From: IOR16 sp963521065
GTDB taxonomy: Bacteria > Bacillota > Clostridia > Peptostreptococcales > Anaerovoracaceae
Reading direction: 5' to 3'
Assembly: GCA_963521065.1 (NCBI GenBank)
Contig: CAUQTI010000003.1
Location: forward strand, 124,001-188,000
DNA: 64,000 nt
The notes under the pieces are model-generated. The model worked only from the letters and a program-made list of their open reading frames with translations, made no database searches and was not told the DNA's origin. Position 1 is the first letter of the stretch. Each line of letters starts with the position of its first letter. Below are positions 14,313-24,311 of the stretch, one piece after another. The position numbers were made by a program, and so were the translations under genes.

Positions 14313-16217
14313 CTATAGTGCATTTGCATAACCATTTTTTGTAGTACTGTATGTATAACTGCCATTTGCAAGAGAAAAAATAGCGCAGCCCTCTTCATCA
14401 GTTATTTTTTCTTGGCTATTAATTATAATCTTTACTCCTACAATCGGCGTATTCTCTACATCCTTTACAACTACATTTAAGTCATAAATTAATACTTCTT
14501 TAGGCAGTGCTGTTACTTCATTCGAATACACACTTTCCTTTATCCCATTACTTGCAATCACAGCAAAATAATACATTGTATTTTCCTGTAGTTCATTGAC
14601 GGTATAAGAAGTATTTTCCGTGCTACCAACCAATTCATAATTACCAGAAGAATTACCCTTATATACTTTATATTCTGTTGCATCAGCTATCACATTCCAA
14701 GTCAAACCAACACTGTTGCTTGCGGTACTTTGTACCGTTAATGTCGGTGTCGCTATCACATCATCTGCAATTGGGTAATTCGAAGACTGCCATGAAAAAT
14801 ATGGATAAGTTGTACTTTGTTTTGTCCAAACCGTATCAAAATCCCATCCAATGTAAATGCCTTGCTGCATTAGCTCTGCGGTTGTTTTGGGAATACCTTT
14901 CCCTTCATCCGATTTCCCAGCTAGGTTTTTATCATAAAAACAATTTTGTATCCCATTACTTATAGTGTTACTTCCGCAAAATCCACCTGCCTCTGTTGAA
15001 TCGGCTACGCTGCCAATCGAATAAGAATTCGTAATAGTACCCCCATTATTTCCTACAAATCCACCATAAATATCCCCAGCATCGATTCCGTTTACAGTAA
15101 CGGTTGAATAACAATTATCAATTGTACCATTGTTATTGCCTACCAATCCTCCTAAACTCCACTCCCCGTTCACGGTTCCTTTCGTATAGCTTTGTTCAAT
15201 CATGGCTTTTTTTTCCTCTGAAGAGTTATAGAAGCCGCTTTCATTAAAGCCTACCAGTCCACCACCGCAATTTGTTGCCTGTACCTCAACCTCAGCAAAG
15301 CAATGATTGATTCTTCCAATCGTCTCTTTCACCGTATTTTTGCCAACCAGTCCACCGATTTCAGTTTTACCGTTCACATAGCCTTTTGCCGAGCAATGAG
15401 ATATAAGATTGCTATTTTCTCCTACAAGCCCCCCTGCCCCCTGTTGATTGTGTGTAACACTTACATTACCCTCTACATGACAATTACGAATTTCCCCACA
15501 ATTGACACCGGCAAGAATACCTGCTGTTCCTGTTGCTTTTATACTTGCATCCTTTATTGTGATATCTTCAAGAACTCCTTCTTCTCCAACATAAAACAAA
15601 CCAACATGATAACTCTCCGGTAATGTACTGTTAAATGTATCCGGCCGGTGAATCGTTAAATAACTGATTGTCTTTCCGTTTCCGTCGAAGCTTCCTGTAA
15701 ATGGATGTGCTCCGTTTCCAATCATCATATCCTCTTCATAGTCCCTTAAATTGATGGACGAAACTTGTTTAAAATGCTTATCTAAATACTGATTGATTCG
15801 AAACAGCTGTTCTGCGCTCTCAATTCGATAAGGATTATTTACCGTTCCGTTTCCTCCTGCAAATTCAGGATTTTCTTTCATTTCAAACACAGCTGTAAAA
15901 GAAGTGTCTTTTACAATTTTAAATGTATACGATTCGGAAGTACTTACAATATTATTTTGTGAATCCCTCCAGCCAATAAACTGATACCCTTCATTTACTA
16001 CTACAGATATCGTTGTACTGGTGTCGGGAGTATGCCATCGATCTGCCGTAATAATCCCTGCCCCCTGGGGTTCACAAGAGACTGCAAGCTCTAAAACAGT
16101 CCCTCCAGTCTCGTCTGCATAACTAAATGAAATAGATAGAAAAAATGTACCAAAACACATTATTCCTACAAGAAACAAAGAAATCGTCCTTTTCATGCAC
16201 CTTCGTTTATTCATCAT
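14313..16217 (-). CDS. Surface protein with GLUG repeats and FN3 domain, probably C-terminally truncated
   Basis: 634 residues. Signal peptide about 1-34; a Flg_new/InlB-type repeat (GYQFIGWRD, FTAVFE) at 45-112; GLUG-motif beta-helix repeats (GGLVGxN, GGFVGNN) at about 200-400; a fibronectin III domain at about 490-575; then the first half of a carboxypeptidase-regulatory-like fold that stops at NGYANAL. No anchor remains. The stop is 7 bp from an IS3 end, so the native C-terminus was probably lost. ATG with AAGGAGGG; TGG-TATAAT promoter at 16243-16248. Confidence 0.85.
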   Translation of the reverse strand: MMNKRRCMKRTISLFLVGIMCFGTFFLSISFSYADETGGTVLELAVSCEPQGAGIITADRWHTPDTSTTISVVVNEGYQFIGWRDSQNNIVSTSESYTFKIVKDTSFTAVFEMKENPEFAGGNGTVNNPYRIESAEQLFRINQYLDKHFKQVSSINLRDYEEDMMIGNGAHPFTGSFDGNGKTISYLTIHRPDTFNSTLPESYHVGLFYVGEEGVLEDITIKDASIKATGTAGILAGVNCGEIRNCHVEGNVSVTHNQQGAGGLVGENSNLISHCSAKGYVNGKTEIGGLVGKNTVKETIGRINHCFAEVEVQATNCGGGLVGFNESGFYNSSEEKKAMIEQSYTKGTVNGEWSLGGLVGNNNGTIDNCYSTVTVNGIDAGDIYGGFVGNNGGTITNSYSIGSVADSTEAGGFCGSNTISNGIQNCFYDKNLAGKSDEGKGIPKTTAELMQQGIYIGWDFDTVWTKQSTTYPYFSWQSSNYPIADDVIATPTLTVQSTASNSVGLTWNVIADATEYKVYKGNSSGNYELVGSTENTSYTVNELQENTMYYFAVIASNGIKESVYSNEVTALPKEVLIYDLNVVVKDVENTPIVGVKIIINSQEKITDEEGCAIFSLANGSYTYSTTKNGYANAL

Positions 16218-16306
16218 ATCAAGCCCTCCTTAAAGTACTGAAATTATACCAAAAGATGTACTTTATTGCTTATATCTTATTGCTTTTTTATTGTTCTTTT
16301 ATTGCT

Positions 16307-16353
16307 AAAAAGCGCAAATGGAAATCTATCATTCATTCCCTTTTGCGCTTTTT
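16307..16353. terminator. Terminator of the AraC-type gene
   Basis: AAAAAGCGCAAA pairs with TTTGCGCTTTTT around a 23-nt loop, with T-runs on both strands. Confidence 0.7.
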
Positions 16354-16424
16354 AATATCACTTAATCTTTTATATTATTTATCAATATAACTGTCTAAAC
16401 ACTTGTTTACAAAGATAATTGTCA

Positions 16425-17291
16425 TTAAAGGTTAAGAACCTTTTCCCTGTACTCACTCGGACTTAATCCTGTTCTCATTTTAAATACACGAGAAAAATGG
16501 CTGTGATTTCGAAAACCACACATAACAGCTACATCAATAATTTTAATCTCCGGTCGATTTAAACATTCAAGTGCTTTCATGATTCGAATGTTCATAAAAT
16601 AATGATACGGTGTCATCCCCGTACTTTCCTTAAATTTACGAATAAAATTAAATTTACTCATATTTGACATATCTGAAATCTTTTCAAGTGAAAAAGTTTC
16701 CTCACAATTCGCCTGAAAGAATTCAATAATTTGATTCACATTTATACTTTCCTCTTTCTGTTCAGCCAATGAATTTTCAAATCCAATGGTTCGTAACAAA
16801 AAAATTGCAATTTGAATGCTTAAACTATCCAGCAAGAAGGAATATCCCTTTTGTTTTTGTTTATGTTCATTTATGTAAACATCAATTAAATCTTTAAGTT
16901 CACGATTACAAGGGATTGGATGATTTAAAAAGCTTATTTCTCTTATCCCATAAATGTTATACGCCAATTCCTGTATAAATTCCTTTTCAAACTGAATGCT
17001 TAGAAAAGAAACATCTGCTAATAAAAAGTGCGTTCCGTGCATTTGATCGGAATTTATTGCAAAGATCCTATTCGGCGGTACATCCATTATCTTTCCGCCC
17101 AATACAAAATTCATTACTGATGTTTGTGTTAGGATAAACTCATAATTGCTATGAGCATATTCCCCTTTTAATACATAAATCGGTTTTATCGTCTGAAAAA
17201 GAGTCATTTTATTACTTGGATATGTCAAAAAAAACTCATCCTTTTTAATAAAATCAGGTAGTGGTTGTTTATGGATAATTGGTTTCTTCAT
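16425..17291 (-). CDS. AraC-family transcriptional regulator
   Basis: 288 residues. The C-terminal 100 residues hold two helix-turn-helix units (LEKISDMSNMSKFNFIRKF and IDVAVMCGFRNHSHFSRVFK) and the AraC ending TGLSPSEYR. The N-terminal half is a cupin-like sensor with no clear ligand. ATG 17291 has GAGGAGG 5 bp upstream, preferred to the TTG one codon earlier. It may control the neighbouring surface protein or lipoprotein genes on the same strand, which is a guess. Confidence 0.9.
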   Translation of the reverse strand: MKKPIIHKQPLPDFIKKDEFFLTYPSNKMTLFQTIKPIYVLKGEYAHSNYEFILTQTSVMNFVLGGKIMDVPPNRIFAINSDQMHGTHFLLADVSFLSIQFEKEFIQELAYNIYGIREISFLNHPIPCNRELKDLIDVYINEHKQKQKGYSFLLDSLSIQIAIFLLRTIGFENSLAEQKEESINVNQIIEFFQANCEETFSLEKISDMSNMSKFNFIRKFKESTGMTPYHYFMNIRIMKALECLNRPEIKIIDVAVMCGFRNHSHFSRVFKMRTGLSPSEYREKVLNL

Positions 17292-17384
17292 CAAAACCTC
17301 CTCTATCGTTTTTTACCATTATTTTTTGTTTAATAATATGACAGTAACCCGATTTTATGAAGAGGTCAAGTATTAATTATTTCA

Positions 17385-18236
17385 TTATTTTTGAAGAGTG
17401 ATTGAAACGGAATTGAAATCTATAGAAGGATTGCTTCCTACAGTAACGTCAAATTTCCAACCATCTTTTTCACCTGTAAAAGTTGCTGTTTCCATGACCT
17501 GTGATTTATAATTATCAGGTTCCATATTTAAGGCATCCTTGTAATAGGCAACCACTTCCTTATAAGATTTGCTTGGCAAGATTAAATCAACGACAAACAA
17601 GTCTCCGCTTGATGGCGAAGAGGAACTGATAACCTTTGCTTTTGAATATATTGGAACGATATCACTGGGATAACCCTTTGACAATGATACCTCTTCTGCA
17701 TCTTCATATTTTATAACCTCTGATGATTCTGTATCATCACCAAAATTATCATCTTCTTCCGCATCATTTGACTCTATTCCATAATCTCTTAACGTAATAA
17801 ATACTTGTGTTACACCATCCGCATCCGTAATTGTGAGACCGTTGATATGAACCTCTCCGATATCAATGCCCTCAAAATATGCTTCATCTTCACCCACATC
17901 GGATTGATTTAATGCATCAAGTTTTTCCATGTAGAATTCCACCACATTTTTATAAGTATCATCGACCATATATACCACAGTATACCCATCTGTACCATAG
18001 GTATCTGCCTCTAAAATTTCTGCATTCTTATAAAAAGGGACTTCTTTTGGAAAGCCATCCGGAAGTCCGGTTGGCACCGTTGCATTAAAAGCATCTTCCA
18101 ATTCCGCTGTACTGCTTTCATCAACACTATCTCCATTGATTAACGCCCCTGCATCCTCATTATTTTTCTTACACCCCGTAAGCATTGCAAATAATAATGC
18201 AATGATAAAAAAACAAATAAATAATTTTTTTAACAT
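17385..18236 (-). CDS. Lipoprotein of unknown function
   Basis: 283 residues. Lipobox LLTGC-like (AMLTGCKK) with the Cys near residue 22, then an acidic linker. Two similar segments (FPKEVPFYKNAEILEADTYG...YKNVVEFYMEKLDAL and YPSDIVPIYSKAKVISSSS...YKEVVAYYKDAL) show an internal duplication of about 100 residues. Start at ATG 18236 with AAGGGAG; an upstream ATG lacks a site. No family name is given. Confidence 0.8.
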   Translation of the reverse strand: MLKKLFICFFIIALLFAMLTGCKKNNEDAGALINGDSVDESSTAELEDAFNATVPTGLPDGFPKEVPFYKNAEILEADTYGTDGYTVVYMVDDTYKNVVEFYMEKLDALNQSDVGEDEAYFEGIDIGEVHINGLTITDADGVTQVFITLRDYGIESNDAEEDDNFGDDTESSEVIKYEDAEEVSLSKGYPSDIVPIYSKAKVISSSSPSSGDLFVVDLILPSKSYKEVVAYYKDALNMEPDNYKSQVMETATFTGEKDGWKFDVTVGSNPSIDFNSVSITLQK

Positions 18237-18377
18237 AAAATAAACTCCCTTCAAATTCAATACATTATTCTTAAGAAGGTACTCTATAAAAAATTAGAAA
18301 CACCTCATTCTAATTATATCTTCATCATAACGCAACCTCTGTCATGACATTGCTTATTTTGGATTGTCAACATTAAA

Positions 18378-19211
18378 CTAGACAACTTTTTTAAGGGTAT
18401 TTTGCTTGTACTCATGCGGTGTCAGATAGTCTAGTGATGAATGAATGCGATGATTGTTAAACCAGTTGACGTAATCTGCAAGCTGGCATTTTAAATCCTC
18501 CAAATTCTCAAATATCTGACCCTTTACAAATTCTGTTTTTATGATTTTATAAGTTGCCTCAGCCACGGCATTGTCATATGGGCATCCCTTCATACTTAAG
18601 GAGCGTGCAATTTTAAAGGTTTCCAAAGTTTCATCAATAATCCGATTTTTGAATTCGTTACCTCGGTCAGTATGAAAAATCTGTATTTTGTTTAAGTTTG
18701 TTTTTACCGTTGCAAATGCTTTTGATACTAGGATGGCATCTTTGTTTTTACCTGCGCTATATCCAATGATTTCACGGTTATGAAGGTCAATCAGAACGCA
18801 TATGTAATTCCAACTTAGGCCTACCCTGACGTATGTCAAATCACTTACGACAACATTTAAAATTGGCTGTTCATCAAATTTACGGTTTACTAAATTAGCC
18901 ACTTCCGACTCATTACATTTGTCTACATGCGGCTTAAATTGGGCTACAGTATAATTGGAAACCAAGCCTTCTTGTTTCATGATTCTACCAATACGACGAC
19001 GTGAGATTTGAATACCTTTCTTTTTTAGTTCCACTTTAATTTTTCTAGTCCCGTAGTTATTACGGCTAGATTTAAATATATCAACTATTTTAGCTGTAAG
19101 CTCTGATTCATCAGGCTTAGCAATGCTTTCATAGTAATACGTACTTCTTGAAATTTGTAGGACTCTACACATTGCTGATACAGAGTATTTGTGTGCATTG
19201 CTGCGAATCAC
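18378..19211 (-). CDS. IS3 transposase OrfB
   Basis: 277 residues. HTH_21 region (NNYGTRKIKVELKKKGI), then an rve integrase core with D in VVSDLTYVR, D in FHTDRGNEFK and E in NAVAEATYKIIKTE, and the usual YVNWFNNHRIHSSLDYLTP ending. It starts at GTG 19211, just after the OrfA stop in another frame, so either reinitiation or a frameshift makes it. Confidence 0.9.
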   Translation of the reverse strand: MIRSNAHKYSVSAMCRVLQISRSTYYYESIAKPDESELTAKIVDIFKSSRNNYGTRKIKVELKKKGIQISRRRIGRIMKQEGLVSNYTVAQFKPHVDKCNESEVANLVNRKFDEQPILNVVVSDLTYVRVGLSWNYICVLIDLHNREIIGYSAGKNKDAILVSKAFATVKTNLNKIQIFHTDRGNEFKNRIIDETLETFKIARSLSMKGCPYDNAVAEATYKIIKTEFVKGQIFENLEDLKCQLADYVNWFNNHRIHSSLDYLTPHEYKQNTLKKVV

Positions 19212-19213
19212 AT

Positions 19214-19510
19214 TTACTTTCGTCCTAAGATCAGCGCTGCTTGTTTTAAAATGTCGTTCTCCATCTCAAGCTGCTTGTTCCGCTTGCGAAGCTCAATAAG
19301 TTCTTTCTGCTCTGGAGTGCGATTGTCCTTCTCTTTGAAAGAACCTGAGGTTTCAGATTGCTTAATCCATTTATCAAGTAAGGATGGAGCAATTTCATAT
19401 TCTCTCTGAATATCACATTTTCTTTTACCATTGTGGTAAAGTTGTACAATTTGGCCTTTGAATTCAGATGTAAAGGTTCGTTTTTGAGGAGTTTGCTTTT
19501 CATTAGACAT
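19214..19510 (-). CDS. IS3 transposase OrfA
   Basis: 98 residues from ATG 19510 (AAAAGGA site). N-terminal HTH (FTSEFKGQIVQLYHNGKRKC...LLDKWIKQ) and a coiled coil rich in Leu and Glu (ELIELRKRNKQLEMENDILK). An ATG seven codons earlier is possible but less well placed. Confidence 0.88.
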   Translation of the reverse strand: MSNEKQTPQKRTFTSEFKGQIVQLYHNGKRKCDIQREYEIAPSLLDKWIKQSETSGSFKEKDNRTPEQKELIELRKRNKQLEMENDILKQAALILGRK

Positions 19511-19634
19511 AATTTTTAAATTCCTTTTCATTGATTATTTCAATAATACATGCCCTTTAAAAATCTGTCTAGTTTATTGTAACCTATTCATTTTATGTTC
19601 TGTTATTGCTTTTATTTCTGTATCAGAGTGTTTA

Positions 19635-19666
19635 TAAAAAACGGAAGCAACGTATAAATTGCTCCC
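19635..19666 (-). terminator. Terminator of the large SLH gene
   Basis: On the minus strand GGGAGCAA pairs with TTGCTTCC and is followed by GTTTTTTAT. Confidence 0.65.
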
Positions 19667-19710
19667 GCTTCTTCTTCGTTCTTTTTTGTTATGTGTATGT
19701 ATTTTATATT

Positions 19711-22700
19711 TTATTTTACTTCAATAAAAAGCTTAAGAATTGTTGCGACTTCTGCTCTGGTTGCTGTACTTGAAGGATCAAGAACATTCGCACCTTTTCC
19801 TGATAGCAAGCCTTTTCCGATTGCCCACTTCATAGGTTCTTCTGCCCAACTTGAAATTTGGTTGGAATCTGTAAAGGTAGATAAGGATCCCGATGCAGAA
19901 ATGTCATATCCTTTGCCTTTGGCATAATGATAAAGGATTACCGCCATTTGTTCCCTTGTAACATTATCATTCGGTCCAAATACACCATCCCCATATCCAT
20001 TCACAATCTGCTTTTCAGATGCCCAATTAACCGCATCTACATACCACATACCATTTGTAACGTCCTTGAATTGGTTCGCTCCTGCTTGTGGTTTTCCTGC
20101 CAAACGGTGAAGTGCTGTAACAAGCATTGCACGGGATACCGTTTCATTTGGTGCAAATGTAGTATCAGAAGTACCTGCAAACAGGCCCTTTTCATATACA
20201 AATTGCACTGACTTGAAAAACCAAGCATTTGCTTTTACATCTTGGAAAGGATTTTCCCAAATCTTTTCATAACCAATGGCATACAAGGAAAAATGTGTTG
20301 TCTTGAAGCTCACTGTCTTTGTTTTTGTATCATACACGCACTTCATCGGCTCTATATTACCATTGCTGTCCACATACCATACCGTTACACCATCTGGATT
20401 TTCACCCTTTTTCAATTCATAAGGCAAAGAAATGGTAATCGGACCATCAAATTTTGTAATTGCCTTTGTTCCGCTCATAATAGAAAAGTCATAAACAGGT
20501 GCATCCCCAATTGCTTGCTTCTGCTTTTCATTAAGTTCCTTCGATGAATCCACCTTACCCGCATTAATTGTAATATTGCCATCACCTGCTTGTTTTACAA
20601 TGGATAGCATGGATTCCTCACTTAAATTCAAATCACCAATTGGTGTATTAATAAGCAAGCTGTCTACCTTGCTTTTTGATAAATCATTTAACGCAGAAAC
20701 AGGTATAGTCGTACTAACCTTCTGCATATTTTTCGGAGCATCTACTTTGATTTCCACCAAAGGAGTCGTTCCTGCCTTTTTTGCTGCTTCTTCTGCTGCT
20801 TTTAACGTATCCGCAATCACTTTTTCTGAAATAGAAGCATTTGCTTTTTCTCCAGTGACAGTTGCTTTTACTTCTGTTGTCGCTTTTGTAGTCGTTCCTT
20901 CTGTTTTCGTCTGATCCGGTTTCAGTTGTGGAATTGCCGGTGTTCCTCCACCGCCACTTCCGCCATGTCCACCTCCACTAGAAGAATTCGAATAAGGCGT
21001 AAAGTGAATGGTTAGTTTTGTTTCATTCGCACCATCTACAGAAGTTGCAAGCCATATATTTTTTGTTGTATCCACATCGGATTTCATCCATAAAACGAGT
21101 TCCTTATCCGTTCCTCCCACCTGCAAAGCTTCACTTTTATCCGTGTCTGTTAATCTTAAATAAATTGCTGATTCTGTGGTTTTATAATAAAGATCTGTCA
21201 TCGGATATTCCGTGCCGTCATTGACTTTTAAATTTCCAATAAGCAATCCAATCCATTTTGCTTCTCCCTGAGCCGCATCACTGCTGGCATAAGTTGTTAA
21301 GGTGGACTTTCCTTTTACTGCAACAGTAAATTCATTTGTTAATCCGGTTCTAATTGATTCCCCTACGTTAATTTTTCCCTGATTTTTCAAATGTGCAACA
21401 AGCGCTGGTCCCGTTGCAACAGTATCTCTAGCTGTAAGCTCAACCTTATTATTTACAATCAGTGTAACGCCAGCACTTTCGTCCGAATCCTTATAATTCG
21501 AATCGCCATCCTTTTTTACCGTAAAGGTGGTCGTCCCCGGAGTTATTATTGTAATGGCACCAGTACTTTCTTCCACTGTAGCAACAGCCGGATTACTGCT
21601 TACATAATGCAGTGCCCCCGTACCTTCATCTGCCAACAATGTGAATTCCGGAGGAGTCAATCCTAAAATGCCTGTGCTGGAAGATAGCGTCAATTCAGGT
21701 CTTCTTTGATCGGCTTTCGACACCTCTATTGACAGATTAATTCCTGTAACTGAATGATAGTTTTCCGCATCCAAATTATACTGTGCTTGAAACGTATTCG
21801 TTCCCACATTTCCTACTGGCGTCGTATCCGAATCCTGCCAAGAAAATCCAGAAGGTAAGGCGATATCCGCAAGCGTCTGCCCATATACTGCTGTAAGTCC
21901 TGTCGGAGCACTTGGAGAAATTGGAGTTGCCTTTGCAACAGTAAAAGTCTTTGTTGCCATCTTCCCCTCATAGGCGGTTCCTTCTTTTCCCTTAATAACC
22001 ACCGTATAGTCTCCCGCATTTTTTACTTCAGTTGCTGAAATACTAGCTCCATTTTTTTCAAAAGATACCGTATAATCCGAGTTCTCTGTTAACGTTACCG
22101 GTGTATCTTCTATCGTCGTCACAGAAATAGACGGAGTAAGCTGCGCTCCTGTGTACATCAATGTATCTTCTACAGTAACATTAAATCCACTAAAAACAAT
22201 CTCCACCGGATGGCGAGTTATGGTTAAAGCAGCCGTAGTATCGTTTGTCACCGAGGTTTCAAAGATATCCATATAATAAGCATCATTGGCTCCTACTTCC
22301 ATACCTCCCAGTCCTAAATCCCATCGTCCATTATAATAAGAATCATTAATTACGGCCGTGCCATTTGAACTTGATTGTGAACCAATGCTCGTATGCCCCG
22401 CAACAAAATCATATGAATGTTCGGGTGGTAATCCATTTATCTTGAAAGTAGCATCTTTATCATCTGGATTATAATATGGATCATCAGGTGGATATGGATT
22501 TTTTGTGCCCACATAGTAAGCTGTATATTTTTCGCTGCTTTCTACCTGGGTAACGGTAATATCCGTATTAAGCGTAGCCGAAGGACCTTCACTCTCATGA
22601 TCTCTATCTGTAAAAGCTATCGTAACCGAGTCAAAGTGACGTTCCTTCATACTTTGTCCGTCACAGATCATCCAATCAAACAGAGGCAAAAACGGAAAAG

Positions 22701-22974
22701 CAATGCTGCCTTTGCCCTCATCCTCCCAAGAGTGACCCTGATAAGTTCCATTGGCAACCACGTGGTAGTTATAATACTCATCCGATACGTCATCAAAATG
22801 AATGCCTAGCGTCGTTGCACAACTTGAATAACTCGTATAACCAAGTTTCCCAATACCCAGCTTAAGGCCTGTCGGCTGTGGTAAAGTACCCGCCAGTGCA
22901 GTTGACGGGAATAAAGTAATCAGCATGCATAAAGCAATTATAAATGCCGTTTTTTTATGTAGCTTCCTTTTCAT
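19711..22974 (-). CDS. Large S-layer-anchored surface protein (Ig-like plus three SLH)
   Basis: 1087 residues. Signal peptide 1-28 (ends TALA); MBG/Big-type beta domains across about 250-520, with a Big_2-like YVSSNPAVATV block; a Gly/Ser hinge (GGGHGGSGGGG) near 670; a region ending FSLYAIGYE; and three C-terminal SLH domains from about 905 (GLFAGTSDTTFAPNETVSR, IVNGYGDGVFGPNDNVTR, LLSGKGANVLDPSSTATR). Here the anchor is C-terminal and divergent, unlike the N-terminal SLH of the 157-9242 array. ATG with AAAGGAAAG. Confidence 0.92.
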   Translation of the reverse strand: MKRKLHKKTAFIIALCMLITLFPSTALAGTLPQPTGLKLGIGKLGYTSYSSCATTLGIHFDDVSDEYYNYHVVANGTYQGHSWEDEGKGSIAFPFLPLFDWMICDGQSMKERHFDSVTIAFTDRDHESEGPSATLNTDITVTQVESSEKYTAYYVGTKNPYPPDDPYYNPDDKDATFKINGLPPEHSYDFVAGHTSIGSQSSSNGTAVINDSYYNGRWDLGLGGMEVGANDAYYMDIFETSVTNDTTAALTITRHPVEIVFSGFNVTVEDTLMYTGAQLTPSISVTTIEDTPVTLTENSDYTVSFEKNGASISATEVKNAGDYTVVIKGKEGTAYEGKMATKTFTVAKATPISPSAPTGLTAVYGQTLADIALPSGFSWQDSDTTPVGNVGTNTFQAQYNLDAENYHSVTGINLSIEVSKADQRRPELTLSSSTGILGLTPPEFTLLADEGTGALHYVSSNPAVATVEESTGAITIITPGTTTFTVKKDGDSNYKDSDESAGVTLIVNNKVELTARDTVATGPALVAHLKNQGKINVGESIRTGLTNEFTVAVKGKSTLTTYASSDAAQGEAKWIGLLIGNLKVNDGTEYPMTDLYYKTTESAIYLRLTDTDKSEALQVGGTDKELVLWMKSDVDTTKNIWLATSVDGANETKLTIHFTPYSNSSSGGGHGGSGGGGTPAIPQLKPDQTKTEGTTTKATTEVKATVTGEKANASISEKVIADTLKAAEEAAKKAGTTPLVEIKVDAPKNMQKVSTTIPVSALNDLSKSKVDSLLINTPIGDLNLSEESMLSIVKQAGDGNITINAGKVDSSKELNEKQKQAIGDAPVYDFSIMSGTKAITKFDGPITISLPYELKKGENPDGVTVWYVDSNGNIEPMKCVYDTKTKTVSFKTTHFSLYAIGYEKIWENPFQDVKANAWFFKSVQFVYEKGLFAGTSDTTFAPNETVSRAMLVTALHRLAGKPQAGANQFKDVTNGMWYVDAVNWASEKQIVNGYGDGVFGPNDNVTREQMAVILYHYAKGKGYDISASGSLSTFTDSNQISSWAEEPMKWAIGKGLLSGKGANVLDPSSTATRAEVATILKLFIEVK

Positions 22975-23070
22975 ATAACTTCTTTCCTTTCTTTTGGTGT
23001 TTTAAAACTGTTTTATTTTTTCACCTCCATTTATAAAACAGCAATTGACTTTTAAAAAATATTGTGTTAT

Positions 23071-23100
23071 TACTTTAACGTGTACACAAACGTTAAAGTA
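23071..23100. promoter_or_regulatory. Palindrome between large SLH and LacI genes
   Basis: TACTTTAACGT (23071-23081) and ACGTTAAAGTA (23090-23100) form perfect 11-bp arms. It lies 97 bp before the SLH gene and 154 bp before the divergent lacI-type gene. The AACG/CGTT half-sites suit a LacI-family operator, but the binder is unknown. Confidence 0.5.
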
Positions 23101-23253
23101 AGAATAACAAAAAGTCATTTTGTTGTCAATCTTAACCAAACATAAGATTAAAAAAGTTTTAGCTGATTTCCTCAACATTGTTTAATATTTAAGCATATGT
23201 TAAAATAAGCTTATAATTAATATGTAAAACCATCACCTTTCATGGAGAAATTT

Positions 23254-24306
23254 ATGGATAAAAAACCTACCATTAAAACGATAGCAAAAATAGCCGGAGT
23301 CTCACATGTAACTGTGTCGAGAGCACTACGTGGATGTACGGATATCTCAGCTGCAACTACAGAAAAAATTCGTTCCATCGCTCAAGAAATCGGATACACA
23401 CCAAATGCCTTTGCACGGAGCTTGTCCTCTAAAAGATCAAACAACATCGGAATGATTGTTCCTGCAATGGGTGCAGATACCATATACAATGAAGTTTTCA
23501 ATACCGTCAGTGCCGAAAGTGCCAAGCATGGATTATCGGTACTGCTAGGAAGCTGCAGCCGCAATATTGAATTAGAAAAATCATTTTGCCATATTATGTG
23601 TGAGAATCGAGTCGGTGCTTTACTTATTGCTTCGGTAAGCAGTGATGTATCTCACATTAAAGAAATTTGTAATGGAATTGTTCCAATTATTTTTATTGGA
23701 GGGAAAACCGGAACGGAAGAAGAAAACTGCATTGCAGCTGATTATCGACACAGCGGAGTTCTTGCTGTTGAACATTTAGCTGCTCTTGGGCACAAAGATA
23801 TCGCATTGTTCGCTTATTATCCTAAAAGCCGTACCATTTTACAAAAAATTTCCGGCTATGAAGAAGCTATGAAATCTTTAGGGCTTACTCCACAGATGTA
23901 CATTGAAGGAAATCATGCGGATACCTTTACTGCGGGAAAAGCCTTAACCGATCGTCTCATTGCACAAAAAAAACTGCCCACCGCCATTTGGTGCGCAAGC
24001 GATTTAATGGCCATGGGCGTTTTAGATTCTTTGAAATGCCATAAAATTAAGGTGCCGGAAGATGTGGCAGTTATGGGTCACGATGATTTGTTTTTGGGGA
24101 GAATGTCCTTTATTTCCCTTACAACATTGACACTTCCAAAAGAGGAAATCGGAAAAAAAGCCATTGACCTTGCTCTCTCTATCATGGATGAAGCTGCTGA
24201 TAAGCAACCTCATAAGATAATAACGCAAACAGAATTAATAATACGTGAAAGCACCGCAGGAAAAACAAAATGTTCTTTAATGAACCAATTTATAGCTAAA
24301 TCATAG
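23254..24306 (+). CDS. LacI-family transcriptional repressor
   Basis: 350 residues. N-terminal LacI helix-turn-helix (TIKTIAKIAGVSHVTVSRAL) and hinge helix (PNAFARSLSSKRSN), then a periplasmic-binding-protein-like sensor with the IWCASDLMAMGVLDSLK and DVAVMGHDDL motifs. ATG 23254 follows GGAG by 7 bp; an ATG four codons earlier has no site. It is convergent with the YfcC transporter gene, whose stop is only 5 bp away. Ligand unknown. Confidence 0.9.
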   Translation: MDKKPTIKTIAKIAGVSHVTVSRALRGCTDISAATTEKIRSIAQEIGYTPNAFARSLSSKRSNNIGMIVPAMGADTIYNEVFNTVSAESAKHGLSVLLGSCSRNIELEKSFCHIMCENRVGALLIASVSSDVSHIKEICNGIVPIIFIGGKTGTEEENCIAADYRHSGVLAVEHLAALGHKDIALFAYYPKSRTILQKISGYEEAMKSLGLTPQMYIEGNHADTFTAGKALTDRLIAQKKLPTAIWCASDLMAMGVLDSLKCHKIKVPEDVAVMGHDDLFLGRMSFISLTTLTLPKEEIGKKAIDLALSIMDEAADKQPHKIITQTELIIRESTAGKTKCSLMNQFIAKS

Positions 24307-24311
24307 CAAAA

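Larger units (their letters stand above)
18374..19578 (-). mobile_element. Second IS3-family insertion sequence (about 1.2 kb)
   Basis: Inverted ends share TAAACTAGACA-xx-TTTTTAA at both sides. The outer limits are uncertain by some 10 bases, as the sequences outside TAAACTAG differ. It holds an orfA/orfB pair unlike that at 13114. The orfB stop codon TAG lies inside the left repeat. It separates the lipoprotein gene from the large SLH gene. Confidence 0.8.
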
